Source: an uncultured Actinomycetes bacterium (GTDB lineage: Bacteria; Actinomycetota; Actinomycetes; Nanopelagicales; Nanopelagicaceae). Taken from it: DNA of 64,000 nt. The notes under the pieces were generated by a model. The model was not told the origin of the DNA. It did not search any database and saw only the letters and a list, made by a program, of their open reading frames with translations. The DNA lies in the NCBI GenBank assembly GCA_903827945.1, contig CAIKKN010000003.1, positions 1 to 64,000 of the forward strand. Direction: 5' to 3'. Every line of letters begins with the position of its first letter. Within the stretch, counting starts at the first letter, position 1. Shown in pieces: positions 52,932 through 61,531 of this stretch. The position numbers and the translations under genes were made by a program.

Positions 52932-53198
52932 GAACTGCTGTTGCTGCTCCATCATGCGTGCGCGGTTACGCGCAGCACGGCGCTTCATAGCGCGGCGTTC
53001 GTCTTCTGAAAGTCCGCCCCATACTCCAGCGTCTTGGCCAGATTCGATTGCCCAAGCCAGGCAGGCATCTTTAACAATGCATCGCTGACAAACCTTTTTT
53101 GCTTCTTCAATCTGAGCGATTGCGGGCCCTGTATTTCCGATAGGGAAAAAGAGCTCTGGATCTTCATCTCGGCAAGCCGATTCATGTCGCCAATCCAT
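52929..53198 (-). CDS. whiB1: WhiB1-type iron-sulfur transcription regulator
   Basis: The ATG at 53198, with AAGGAG six bases upstream, gives 89 aa starting MDWRHESACRDEDPELFFP, almost the WhiB1 N-terminus of mycobacteria. Cluster cysteines are C9 and CQRCIVKDAC; GVWGG and a basic C-terminus (KRRAARNRARM) follow. WhiB1 is an essential, nitric-oxide-sensitive regulator that binds sigma A in mycobacteria. The C-terminus ends in a Gln run (QQQQ). Its stop lies in the GAGTAATTA array. Confidence 0.95.
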
Positions 53199-53509
53199 GG
53201 CATCTCCTTCATAACTCAAAAACCGCAGTTCGGGGGATCGAACTATCAGGGTACAAATACTGTGTCAGGCCGACGTCGACCTGCTGCTGCAACGCTGCAT
53301 CATTGAAAAGCTAGGTAAAAACTGGGTTCAATCAGATTTACAAGTACGCGTTTCTGAGCGAAACGCACACCGTATTCTCCCGTTTATCTACTCGCATAAC
53401 AAGGGCGAAACGAAAAAGATTCCTCATATTCTTAATAAAAGGGTGTGATTTAGTTCTACTTTCAACCAAAATCTTGATTATCCCTAAGAATCCATAAAAT
53501 TAAGGGGAG
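53199..53509. promoter_or_regulatory. 311-bp region upstream of whiB1
   Basis: No credible gene is seen. It should hold the whiB1 promoter on the minus strand. A 7-bp inverted repeat GCGTTTC-TGAGC-GAAACGC lies at 53348-53366, about 150 bp upstream of whiB1, and could be an operator or a hairpin in a long leader. The part next to the tRNA (53400-53509) is AT-rich without clear signals. Confidence 0.4.
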
Positions 53510-53581
53510 TGCCCTCGGCAGGAATCGAACCTGCGCACCTGCCTCCGGAGGGCAGTGCTCTATCCCCTGAGCTACGAGGGC
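53510..53581 (-). tRNA. tRNA-Arg (CCG)
   Basis: On the minus strand a full cloverleaf is read: acceptor GCCCTCG/CGAGGGC, D-arm with AGCTCAGGGGATAGAGC, anticodon stem CTGCC/GGCAG with loop CTCCGGA (anticodon CCG), T-loop TTCGATT and discriminator A. CCA is not encoded. Confidence 0.95.
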
Positions 53582-53635
53582 GCGTTGATTGCACGCCAGT
53601 AAGCAACTCTAGACGAAAGTGGCAGGATTACCCTC

Positions 53636-54190
53636 ATGAGCGAATTCCAGACTGACGGCCCAACACATCCGCATGAAACTGCTTATTTTGCAACAGGCTG
53701 CTTTTGGGGAGCCGAGCGTCGATTCTGGAATATGCCTGGCGTGATCCAAACTTCAGTTGGTTATATGGGGGGAACCAAGAGTCAGCCAACTTACGAAGAA
53801 GTTTGCACTGGCACCACTGGCCATGCAGAAATGGTGAAAGTCGAATTCAATCCACTTGAAATTTCTTACAATCGATTACTTCAGGAATTTTGGACGATGC
53901 ATGATCCAACCTCACTTAACAAACAAGGTGGAGATATTGGTACGCAATATCGAAGTGCAATTTATACGACTACTCCAGATCAGATGATCGAAGCAGTAAA
54001 TACTCGCGATATCTATGATTCAGAGTTAAACAAAAGTGACCTTGGGAAAATTTGTACCGAAATCCAGGAGGCAGAAAGCCATCAATATTGGGATGCCGAG
54101 GAATATCATCAACGTTATTTGGAGAAAAATCCAAATGGATATGACTGCCACTCTTCAACAGGAGTTGCATTCCCAGTCTTGAGTAATTAA
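53636..54190 (+). CDS. msrA: Peptide methionine sulfoxide reductase MsrA
   Basis: The 184-aa product contains FATGCFWGAERRFW with catalytic C22, VGYMGG, GHAEMVKVEF, and the end motif YHQRYLEKNPNGYDC with a resolving cysteine. It repairs S-methionine sulfoxide. It is transcribed away from tRNA-Arg; no SigR-type GGAAT-N18-GTT was seen in front of it. Confidence 0.95.
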   Translation: MSEFQTDGPTHPHETAYFATGCFWGAERRFWNMPGVIQTSVGYMGGTKSQPTYEEVCTGTTGHAEMVKVEFNPLEISYNRLLQEFWTMHDPTSLNKQGGDIGTQYRSAIYTTTPDQMIEAVNTRDIYDSELNKSDLGKICTEIQEAESHQYWDAEEYHQRYLEKNPNGYDCHSSTGVAFPVLSN

Positions 54191-54194
54191 TTCT

Positions 54195-54821
54195 TTATTT
54201 CGTATCTGTTGCCCGCCAGCAGTACCAAGCGACAACGGATTGAAATCCGTCAAAAGTTTCGCCCAAGAGGTCTAACTTTTTCGCCTCTATTTCCGTCTTC
54301 TTTCCGTGAACCATTTGCCACCCTTTTCGGACGGCCAAATCGCCGACTGGCCAGACATCTAAGCGGCCAAGATGGAAGATGAGAAACATTTCGACGGTCC
54401 AGCGACCTATCCCTGTAATTTTAATCAGTTCTTTGGAAATTTCTTCGTTCGATAATCTGCTCAAACTTTTGAAATTAATCTGCCCCAAGAGAGATGCTTC
54501 GGCTAATTCGGTGATAGCTCGCGTTTTGACATTTGTTAGCCCAGCGCTTCGAAGTTTCTCATGTGAAAGCCGGCTAAGACTTTCAGGCGTTAATTCTCCC
54601 TTTCCAAGCTCTCGCACCCGAGCGGTAATTGTGTCGGCTGCTTTTGTTGAAATCAGTTGCGAGAGAATCGACTCGACAAGCGTTTCAAAGTGCCCATGTT
54701 TTGGTCGCTTCTGGCCAATAGTGCATAGCGGGGAGTTCTTAATGATTGGTTTGAAAGCGGGGTCTGCCTTAATAATCTTCTTCGTGATCGCAACCATTTG
54801 CGCTTCATTAATCAGGGCCAC
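54195..54821 (-). CDS. HhH-GPD DNA glycosylase, AlkA-like
   Basis: The 208-aa product consists of an HhH-GPD domain only: SILSQLISTKAADTI near residues 51-65, LTNVKTRAITELA, and ITGIGRWTVEMFLIFHLGRLD, with the catalytic Asp in VWPVGDLAVRKG. It should remove alkylated bases such as 3-methyladenine. It lacks the AlkA N-terminal domain and has no iron-sulfur cysteines. The gene ends 4 bp from msrA (convergent). Confidence 0.88.
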   Translation of the reverse strand: MALINEAQMVAITKKIIKADPAFKPIIKNSPLCTIGQKRPKHGHFETLVESILSQLISTKAADTITARVRELGKGELTPESLSRLSHEKLRSAGLTNVKTRAITELAEASLLGQINFKSLSRLSNEEISKELIKITGIGRWTVEMFLIFHLGRLDVWPVGDLAVRKGWQMVHGKKTEIEAKKLDLLGETFDGFQSVVAWYCWRATDTK

Positions 54822-54854
54822 GCAAGAACTTTAGTGGCGAATCCTCTACCTTGA

Positions 54855-54860
54855 TAGAGT
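54855..54860 (+). promoter_or_regulatory. Leaderless promoter -10 box of the TerC gene
   Basis: TAGAGT followed by seven bases and the ATG at 54868. Confidence 0.4.
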
Positions 54861-54867
54861 TCTCGCA

Positions 54868-55788
54868 ATGACTACCTCCACCTCAATGAGCACTCATGCC
54901 TGGGTTTTCACCCTTGCAGGTCTCACACTTGTCTTGGCCTTTGATTTTGCGATGGCTTTCATCAATAGAAACAAGAAGACAACGCTGAGAGCAGCGACTT
55001 TTTGGACACTTTTTTATGTTGGCCTCGCAATTGCTTTCGGGCTATACCTTGCGGCCTGGGCTTCAGAAGGAGCGCGAAGTGAATTCTTCGCGGGCTGGAT
55101 TACTGAGTATTCATTATCTTTCGATAACCTTTTTGTATTTATATTGATCCTTGCCAGGCTCCAAGTTCCTAAAGAGAAAGAGGAGCTTGTCCTCTATATT
55201 GGAATTCTCTCTTCTCTCTTCCTCCGAGGAATTTTTATTGCCGGAGGATCTGCGCTTGTGAATCGATATGCCTGGATTTTCTACTTCTTTGGTTTCTTCC
55301 TTATTTATACCGCAGTGCAACTTTTCCGCGAATCTGAATCAGATGAGTGGAAAGAAGGGCGATTTATCTCCCTCATTCGCTCAAAAGGCGCGTCGACATT
55401 TGTCTTGGCATTGATAGCAATTTCAACTACAAATGTTCTCTTCGCTTTTGATTCAATTCCTGCAATCTTTGGCCTGACAAAGAATCCCTTTATTATTGTG
55501 ACCGCAAATGTTTTTGCTCTGATGGGACTGCGACAACTTTACTTTCTCATCGGTGGTTTAATGTCAAAACTGATCTATTTGACCGAAGGTCTATCGTTGA
55601 TACTCGCATTCATAGGAGTGAAATTAGTTCTTGAGGCTGCGGTTAATGGTGGCCACCACAAGGTTCTTGGAGTCCATCTCCCTGAGGTCTCTCTACAAGT
55701 GAGCCTCGGTTTCATCATTGTTGTGCTAATTACGACTGCAATTGTGAGCCTTGCCTCTTCCAAGCGAGAAGAACGAAAACTTTCTTAA
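54868..55788 (+). CDS. TerC/Alx family integral membrane protein
   Basis: The 306-aa product has about nine helices with the TerC signatures EYSLSFDNLFVFILI (helix with the conserved Asp-Asn) and VLFAFDSIPAIFGLT (second Asp), then ALMGLRQLYFLIGG. TerC/Alx proteins are proposed manganese or other metal exporters in the cytoplasmic membrane and were first named for tellurite resistance. No ter genes are nearby, so a role in metal homeostasis is more likely. Confidence 0.93.
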   Translation: MTTSTSMSTHAWVFTLAGLTLVLAFDFAMAFINRNKKTTLRAATFWTLFYVGLAIAFGLYLAAWASEGARSEFFAGWITEYSLSFDNLFVFILILARLQVPKEKEELVLYIGILSSLFLRGIFIAGGSALVNRYAWIFYFFGFFLIYTAVQLFRESESDEWKEGRFISLIRSKGASTFVLALIAISTTNVLFAFDSIPAIFGLTKNPFIIVTANVFALMGLRQLYFLIGGLMSKLIYLTEGLSLILAFIGVKLVLEAAVNGGHHKVLGVHLPEVSLQVSLGFIIVVLITTAIVSLASSKREERKLS

Positions 55789-55869
55789 GTAGTACGTCTG
55801 GCAATAAAAGAAGCGCTTTAGGTTGTAAATCACCTAGAAAAAAAAGGCCTCCCGTGAAATACTGACGAT

Positions 55870-57012
55870 ATGCAACCGTTGAAGGCACTTCCATTAATAG
55901 AACTTCAAAAACGGCTTTCAACAAAATGGCGAGGTTTTCCATCAGATGTACTTCCTCTCCCAGTGGCGGAGATGGACTTTGAGATTGCCGAACCAATTCG
56001 AAATCAACTTATTGAGATGCTTAATCGCTCAGATACGGGTTATCTTGGATCTATCCCGGAGTTGGGTGTAAATCTGGCTAAGTTCATGGGAGATCGTTGG
56101 AATTGGAAGGTGGATACAGACCAAGTATTTCCATCCACTGATGTCGGGGTTGGCATGGTGGAAATGGCACGAATGGTTGTGAAGCCAGGGGATCACATCT
56201 TGGTTGATTCTCCCGTTTATCATAATTTTGCAAACTGGATAAATGAACTGAAGTGCCACATCGTTGATGTCCCAATGAAAAAGGATGGATTGCACTACAC
56301 CTTGAATATCCCTTTAATTGAAGCGGGATATAAAAACGGTGTGAAGATTCACTTCCTATGCAATCCTCAAAATCCAACTGGAACAGTTCACACAAAAGCG
56401 GAATTGGCGGAGTTGGCGGAGTTGGCCAAGAAGTATGGCGTAGTTATTTTTAGCGATGAAATTCATGCCCCACTTACTTATTCGGAAAATGAATTTGTAC
56501 CTTTTCTCAACGTCAGCCAGACTGCTCGCGAAGTTGGAATAACGGTGACCGCCGCAAGTAAGGCGTGGAATATCGCAGGTCTTAAATGCGCAACCATTAT
56601 TACGCAACACGAGAAATGGGCGCAGACTGCAAAGGAAATGCCACCAGCAGTCCATGGGAGAGCATCCTTATTTGGCGCCTTTGCCGCTGCCCGGGCTTAT
56701 CAGTGCGTGGATTGGTTAGACGCATGTTTGGTAACTCTGGACGAAAATCGAAAATTTCTAAAGACACTCTTGACTGAACAACTACCTAGCGTCGGATATC
56801 GAATTCCAAACAATAGTTACCTTGCTTGGTTGGATATGACTGCCCTCAATTTAGGGGAGAACCCTTCAGAGGCCCTGCTTGAAAAAGGCCGAGTGGCATT
56901 TAATGCCGGAAGCAGTTTCAGCAGTACGCATTCTCAATTTATACGCCTTAATTTTGCTACCAGCCAAGAAATTCTGACTCAAGCTATTGATCGAATTGCG
57001 AAAATCGCTTAA
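55870..57012 (+). CDS. MalY/PatB-type PLP-dependent C-S lyase
   Basis: The 380-aa product is a fold-type I PLP enzyme: LPVAEMDFEIAEPI, YGVVIFSDEIHAPLTY (cofactor-binding Asp) and TAASKAWNIAGLKCA with the Schiff-base Lys near residue 233. The MalY/PatB subgroup cleaves cystathionine or similar C-S bonds. A 9-bp DNA repeat gives AELAELAELA near residue 178. It lies 32 bp upstream of a cystathionine synthase/lyase-like gene, consistent with a methionine/cysteine role. Confidence 0.9.
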   Translation: MQPLKALPLIELQKRLSTKWRGFPSDVLPLPVAEMDFEIAEPIRNQLIEMLNRSDTGYLGSIPELGVNLAKFMGDRWNWKVDTDQVFPSTDVGVGMVEMARMVVKPGDHILVDSPVYHNFANWINELKCHIVDVPMKKDGLHYTLNIPLIEAGYKNGVKIHFLCNPQNPTGTVHTKAELAELAELAKKYGVVIFSDEIHAPLTYSENEFVPFLNVSQTAREVGITVTAASKAWNIAGLKCATIITQHEKWAQTAKEMPPAVHGRASLFGAFAAARAYQCVDWLDACLVTLDENRKFLKTLLTEQLPSVGYRIPNNSYLAWLDMTALNLGENPSEALLEKGRVAFNAGSSFSSTHSQFIRLNFATSQEILTQAIDRIAKIA

Positions 57013-57032
57013 ATCCTCACGGCTGGCAAGGG

Positions 57033-57038
57033 TACGAT
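57033..57038 (+). promoter_or_regulatory. Leaderless promoter -10 box
   Basis: TACGAT followed by six bases and the ATG at 57045. Confidence 0.4.
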
Positions 57039-57044
57039 TCACCG

Positions 57045-58175
57045 ATGAGTACACCCAAAGATTCGCGGCCTCTTAGTCCGGCTTCCCTTGTGGTTAGTGC
57101 AGGTCGTCCTGCAGTGACTCCGGATGGAGAACTGAATCCATCAATCTCTTTGAACTCAACATTTCATGCACCAAATGCAGGTGGCGCCGGTTATGGTCGC
57201 TATGGAAATGAGACGTGGAGTGCGCTGGAAGAAGCTATCTCCGCCCTTGAAGGTGGACGGACATTACTTTTTGGATCAGGCATGGCAGCAATTTCAGCTG
57301 TCTTTAACATGTTGCCTCATGGAGCAGTAATCACTGCCTCCAAGAATGGTTACAGCGGAACAATGTCGCTGCTAAAAAAGCTGGAGTCTGATGGCAGAGT
57401 TGACGTTCGCTATGTCGATGTCTCAAACACAAGTGAAGTCTTAGATTCACTACCGGGAACGGTCTTGCTTTGGCTCGAATCGCCCACAAATCCAGCACTT
57501 GAAGTTGCCGATCTCCCAACAATTATTACCGCCGCGAAGAAATTGAATTGTGGAGTTGGTGTCGATAATACTTTTGCTACAGCGCTTAATCAGCAGCCAC
57601 TTGCCATGGGCGCTGATATTTCGATGAATTCAGTAACTAAATTTCTTGCAGGACACAGCGATGTGTTGTTGGGTTCTCTCTCAACGAGTGACGGCGCTTT
57701 ATTTACACGTCTTGAAGATCAGCGCAAATTGGGCGGTGCAATCGCTGGACCTTTTGAAGCCTGGTTAGCGTTACGCGGAATTCGCACTCTTGCGATTCGC
57801 CTAAAGCAATCTCAGGAAAATGCTCTAGAAATTGCGACTCGTTTGAGTAAGCACCCGAAGGTGAGTAAAGTGCGTTACCCGGGGTTGCCTTCAGATCCAC
57901 ACCATGCGACAGCCAAGAAATTCATGAAGGGGTTTGGGGCGGTACTAAGTTTTGAAATTGCCGGAAGTGCTGGCGATGCCGACAAAGTCTGTTCAGCATC
58001 CAAACTCATTTCGCAAGCAACTTCACTTGGGGGAGTTGAGTCTCTTTGGGAGCGCCGCCATCGTTGGAGCGCGGAAAGCCCTTCCATTCCGGAAAATTTG
58101 ATTCGACTCTCAGTTGGGATTGAGGATGTCGAAGACTTGTGGGCAGATATTGACTCCGCCCTCGGGTATTATTGA
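57045..58175 (+). CDS. Cystathionine gamma-synthase/lyase family PLP enzyme
   Basis: The 376-aa product has the Cys/Met-metabolism PLP pattern: STFHAPNAGGAGYGRYGNETW, LFGSGMAAISAVF, WLESPTNPALEV, VDNTFATAL and MNSVTKFLAGHSDVLLG with the PLP Lys (motifs in order of position). Synthase, gamma-lyase or a related sulfhydrylase cannot be told apart by eye. It ends with LSVGIEDVEDLWADID, normal for the family. Confidence 0.9.
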   Translation: MSTPKDSRPLSPASLVVSAGRPAVTPDGELNPSISLNSTFHAPNAGGAGYGRYGNETWSALEEAISALEGGRTLLFGSGMAAISAVFNMLPHGAVITASKNGYSGTMSLLKKLESDGRVDVRYVDVSNTSEVLDSLPGTVLLWLESPTNPALEVADLPTIITAAKKLNCGVGVDNTFATALNQQPLAMGADISMNSVTKFLAGHSDVLLGSLSTSDGALFTRLEDQRKLGGAIAGPFEAWLALRGIRTLAIRLKQSQENALEIATRLSKHPKVSKVRYPGLPSDPHHATAKKFMKGFGAVLSFEIAGSAGDADKVCSASKLISQATSLGGVESLWERRHRWSAESPSIPENLIRLSVGIEDVEDLWADIDSALGYY

Positions 58176-58178
58176 GCC

Positions 58179-58322
58179 ATGTTGAAAGCTATTCGTCGCC
58201 TTTTTGGCCTCTTTGCTCTCATTGCTTTAATTTTTGGCGCGCTTAAGAGTCTTTTTGAGTGGTTAGATCAGAACGAGCATGACAGCAACGAAGTTTTCGA
58301 AGACGAAGAGCACGCTCTTTAA
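58179..58322 (+). CDS. 47-aa membrane-anchored acidic peptide
   Basis: The ATG lies 3 bases after the preceding stop codon. The product starts with a basic amphipathic stretch (MLKAIRRLFG), continues as one hydrophobic helix (residues 8-22) and ends in an acidic tail (NEVFEDEEHAL). There is no strong ribosome binding site; coding potential rests on the charge pattern and tight spacing between two genes. Function unknown. Confidence 0.5.
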   Translation: MLKAIRRLFGLFALIALIFGALKSLFEWLDQNEHDSNEVFEDEEHAL

Positions 58323-58343
58323 GGGCGCCTGAGACATTTAATA

Positions 58344-58730
58344 ATGACTGAAAATAATTACATTCCCGGAACCTGCAATATTGGTCCAGCAGAAATACGT
58401 CGTCGCAGAATTGTTATGTGGCTCGGCTGCATCCTCTCGGTAGTCACTCTTGCAAGTTTTCAACAAAGCCATGCTGCTCGTATCGATCGCATAAGTATCG
58501 CGCTGCCTGCATTTGTTTTTGCAATCGGATTTGTTCAATCTCGTAAGAAGTTCTGCCTCGCTTTTGGTTTCATGGGAGCCTTTAACTTTGGCAAGGTCGG
58601 GGCAATTACGAAAGTATTAACGCCCGAGCAACGCGCTGAAGATCGCAAGACTGCGCTTTCATTGCTTGGTCAGGCAATATTGCTCACGGCAGTGATTGTT
58701 GCCGTCACAATGGCAATGCCAATTAAATAG
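58344..58730 (+). CDS. Conserved membrane protein of unknown function (128 aa)
   Basis: The product starts with YIPGTCNIGPAEIRRRR, a motif seen at the start of a conserved bacterial membrane family, followed by two helices (about 24-42 and 50-64) and a last helix (about 105-124) after a charged loop with LTPEQRAEDRKT. No function is known. It is convergent with the SulP gene. Confidence 0.65.
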   Translation: MTENNYIPGTCNIGPAEIRRRRIVMWLGCILSVVTLASFQQSHAARIDRISIALPAFVFAIGFVQSRKKFCLAFGFMGAFNFGKVGAITKVLTPEQRAEDRKTALSLLGQAILLTAVIVAVTMAMPIK

Positions 58731-58750
58731 TTTTAACGGGCGACTTTTCT

Positions 58751-60022
58751 TTAAGCAACTTTCTTTTTTAGATATTTTGTTAAAATCACATGAAGAGCAA
58801 TTCCAATTGCGATTCCCCAAATTAAATCAATAAGCAAAACGGATAGAGCAGTTACAACTAAAACCGCTTCATTCGGGCCAGTTGTGCGAAGAACTTCGAT
58901 AAGACGCTTAGGGCTTGCAATACGAATCGATGTTCCAATTAAGACGGCAGCCAAGGTTGCTGTGGGAACGTTTGAAATTACTGAACTTAATGAGGTAATA
59001 ACCAAGATAAGAAAAAGTGAATGCGCAATGGCGGCAAATCTCGTTCTTGCTCCGGACCGTACATTCACACTGGTGCGCGCAATCGCGCCAGTCGCAGGAA
59101 TTCCACCGAGCGCCGACGCAACTATCGTTGCCAAGCCTTGCCCGAATAATTCACGATTAGGAAGCGTCTTTGTGAGATTACTGTGATGGGCCATTTGATC
59201 AGCAACGCGAGCTGAAAGCAAAGATTCAATTCCAGATAGGGCCGCAATTGAAAAAGCTGCGTAAGCAAAAGCGATTGCGCTCATCCCTTGAAGAGAATAT
59301 GAGTGCCCGTGAGTGTTCACCAGCGCTCGTGGAACATCACCTACCTTTGCTACGTGAGCGCTCCAAAGGAGCGCAGTCATCACGAAGATCGAGAGAAAGC
59401 TTCCTGGAATAAATATCTTAATTTTCAACTTCTTAAGCATATGAGGAGTAGCAAATTTAATTCCAAGAGTTGCAATTACTATCCCGATGGAGGTCCAATT
59501 AAATCCAGCGCTCATCGCGTTCTTCAAAGTCTCCCAAGCAACGGGAATTGTGCGCTCTCCATGGCCTTTGGCAACATCTAGAGCCATCGGCAATTGTTGA
59601 AGCCCAATAACCATTGCAATTCCTAGCGTGAAACCCTCCATCACTGACCATGGAACGCGATTGATTAAATTTCCGACTCCAAAAATTCCAGAAAAAATGA
59701 CGAGGGCGCCGGCTACAACTCCAAGAGGTACCAGGACACCTATTCCAAATTTAGCAACGATTGGTACGAGCACAACTGTCATTGCGCCGGTGGGACCGCT
59801 GACTTGAAGGTGGGAACCTCCGAAAATAGCAGCCACCAAGCCAGCTAGAACTGCAGTGATGAGCCCAGCCGAAGCGCCTGCTCCGGTCGTGATACCAAAT
59901 GCAAGTGCGAGGGGTAGAGCGACAATTCCAACAGTAATTCCGGCAACTAGATCACTCCGCCAACTTTTGGAGAGTCCGGAATAATCGGATTTCTTCGGAA
60001 ACAAATTCTCAGGCAACTTCAT
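58751..60022 (-). CDS. SulP family anion transporter lacking a STAS domain
   Basis: The 423-aa product is the membrane part of a SulP transporter: a short leader (SWRSDLVAGITVGIVALPLALAFGI), QVSGPTGAMTVVL and a long helical region with GLATIVASALGGIPATGAIARTSVNV (motifs cited in parts: LGGIPATGAIARTSVN). It stops at KYLKKKVA directly after the last helix, so the C-terminal STAS domain of most SulP proteins is absent. The substrate may be sulfate, bicarbonate or another anion; two sulfur-metabolism genes lie nearby. Confidence 0.9.
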   Translation of the reverse strand: MKLPENLFPKKSDYSGLSKSWRSDLVAGITVGIVALPLALAFGITTGAGASAGLITAVLAGLVAAIFGGSHLQVSGPTGAMTVVLVPIVAKFGIGVLVPLGVVAGALVIFSGIFGVGNLINRVPWSVMEGFTLGIAMVIGLQQLPMALDVAKGHGERTIPVAWETLKNAMSAGFNWTSIGIVIATLGIKFATPHMLKKLKIKIFIPGSFLSIFVMTALLWSAHVAKVGDVPRALVNTHGHSYSLQGMSAIAFAYAAFSIAALSGIESLLSARVADQMAHHSNLTKTLPNRELFGQGLATIVASALGGIPATGAIARTSVNVRSGARTRFAAIAHSLFLILVITSLSSVISNVPTATLAAVLIGTSIRIASPKRLIEVLRTTGPNEAVLVVTALSVLLIDLIWGIAIGIALHVILTKYLKKKVA

Positions 60023-60057
60023 GGTTCAGTAACCGTACACCCATCCAGCTTTATTAG

Positions 60058-60063
60058 TAGATT
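60058..60063 (+). promoter_or_regulatory. Leaderless promoter -10 box of the glycosyltransferase gene
   Basis: TAGATT followed by six bases and the ATG at 60070. Confidence 0.45.
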
Positions 60064-60069
60064 CCGCCT

Positions 60070-61362
60070 ATGGGAAATTCGCCACAATCTAATGCAAAAG
60101 TGGCTCCTCGCACCCTGCATATTGTGCTCAATGCAGTTGTAGAAGATTCCCGTGTTTTGAAATGTGCATGGTCTCTCGGGAATGCAGGTTGGGATGTTCT
60201 TGTTATTGGAGCCACTTCCACGCAACATATAGATGAAATTGGTATTGGCTATGCCCGCATCAAGAGGTTGCACTTAAAGCCAGTCGTAACGCAACAACAA
60301 ATGGCGCTGTTTTTGCGTTACATGAGAAAAATTAAACGAAAGATTGAAAATCGAATCATTAAGAAATTAAATCCACCAATTCCTAACTTGCACCGTTCGG
60401 TTGCCGCTATTTCACCAGTGGCCCTCGAATTCTTACCCGACGTCATTCATGCCCACGATTACACCGCTCTTCCTATCGCTGGAGCAATCGTTGAAAAATT
60501 GAAGAAATCAGGTCACGTTTGCAAGCTTGTTTACGATGCTCATGAATATGTGCCTGGAGTTGCACATCTCAATAAGCCACTTCGCCGTGTCTACACAAAT
60601 AAAGAGCGCTACTTCGCAGCTCGCTCCTCTGCAATCTTGTCAGTCAGTGAAGGTATGAATGAACTCCTGATTCCTCACTTAGGTATCTCAGCAATTCCTG
60701 ACATCGTCGCAAATGATCCACTTTTTGAGGGCCAACAACCTTCCAAGCGCAATCTTCGCACTGACTGTGGCATCTCCTCGGATGTACCTCTATTGGTTTA
60801 CAGCGGAGCCGTTGCTCCACAACGCGGTGTTGGCGATGCCTTGAACGCTCTTCGAAATATGCCAGGTGTACATCTTGCTCTTATCGCCAATCCCAAGAAC
60901 GCAACCGTTATTAAATATGTTGAGGATCATCCAGATTTAGAAGACCGTTTCCATGTCTTGCCATATGTTCCAAATGCCGAATTAGTTTCCTATCTTTCAA
61001 CTGCAGATATTGGGTTGATACCGATTCACCACAAACTCAATCACGAGATTTCCTTGATCACTAAATTCGGTGAATACATGCAAGCGCGGCTTCCGATCGT
61101 CGTTAGCGATGTTCGTACCATGTCGGCAGAAGTTCGCCGGTTAGGTAATGGAGAGGTCTTTATCGCTGCGGACACCGCGGATTTCGCTAGGGCAGTTAAC
61201 AAAGTACTTAAGAATAAAGCCGCTTACGTAAATGTTTACACGCCAGAAGTTTTGAGTGAGCGATCATGGGAACGTCAGGCAGAACACTTGGTTGCCATCT
61301 ACAACAAGATTGCTGATGTCTCGCCTACTCCTCGGGCTCATATGCCCTTCGAAATTAATTAA
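60070..61362 (+). CDS. GT4-type glycosyltransferase
   Basis: The 430-aa product has the GT-B two-domain layout: VLNAVVEDSRVLKCAWSL at the N-terminus, DVIHAHDYTALPIA in the middle, and in the C-terminal domain PLLVYSGAVAPQRGVGDAL, LPYVPNAELVSYLSTADIGLIP and LITKFGEYMQARLPIVVSD (family GT4 E/KxxxE region, cited in parts). It probably transfers a sugar to a surface glycan acceptor at the cytoplasmic membrane. It stands at the edge of the nucleotide-sugar gene cluster. Its stop codon lies inside the first copy of a 51-bp direct repeat. Confidence 0.85.
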   Translation: MGNSPQSNAKVAPRTLHIVLNAVVEDSRVLKCAWSLGNAGWDVLVIGATSTQHIDEIGIGYARIKRLHLKPVVTQQQMALFLRYMRKIKRKIENRIIKKLNPPIPNLHRSVAAISPVALEFLPDVIHAHDYTALPIAGAIVEKLKKSGHVCKLVYDAHEYVPGVAHLNKPLRRVYTNKERYFAARSSAILSVSEGMNELLIPHLGISAIPDIVANDPLFEGQQPSKRNLRTDCGISSDVPLLVYSGAVAPQRGVGDALNALRNMPGVHLALIANPKNATVIKYVEDHPDLEDRFHVLPYVPNAELVSYLSTADIGLIPIHHKLNHEISLITKFGEYMQARLPIVVSDVRTMSAEVRRLGNGEVFIAADTADFARAVNKVLKNKAAYVNVYTPEVLSERSWERQAEHLVAIYNKIADVSPTPRAHMPFEIN

Positions 61363-61405
61363 TTACTTCGACGTACAGGCGCCGGTGACCCCGCCAATAG
61401 ATGCC
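61355..61405. repeat. 51-bp direct repeat, copy 1
   Basis: Identical to 61470-61520. It begins within the last codons of the glycosyltransferase gene (TTAATTAATTAC) and ends with AATAGATGCC. Confidence 0.95.
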
Positions 61406-61473
61406 TTCGGCATATTGGGCGAAAAACTTTTTAGGGTCACACTCGCACCTGTAACGTCTTCGAAATTACTTAA
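61363..61473 (-). pseudogene. C-terminal gene remnant between the 51-bp repeats
   Basis: On the minus strand an open frame of 36 codons ends in a stop at 61363-61365. Its product contains EDVTGASVTLKSF and the end ASIGGVTGACTSK, which reads like the C-terminus of an exported protein; an in-frame stop at 61474-61476 and lack of a start mark it as a fragment. The same 13-residue end is encoded again in repeat copy 2, in frame with and just after the stop codon of the wbpA-like gene. The parent gene is not in the window. Confidence 0.4.
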
Positions 61474-61520
61474 TTAATTACTTCGACGTACAGGCGCCGG
61501 TGACCCCGCCAATAGATGCC
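61470..61520. repeat. 51-bp direct repeat, copy 2
   Basis: Perfect copy of 61355-61405, separated from it by 64 bp, ending 11 bp from the end of the wbpA-like gene. Confidence 0.95.
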
Positions 61521-61531
61521 ATTAATTGAAT

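Noticed and set aside
53636-54190. msrA as a SigR target
   Set aside because: Biologically plausible, but no GGAAT-N18/19-GTT pattern was found between tRNA-Arg and the msrA start.
55800-55845. Terminator between TerC and the MalY-like gene
   Set aside because: The only stem is 5 bp and on the plus strand it is followed by an A-run, not a T-run.
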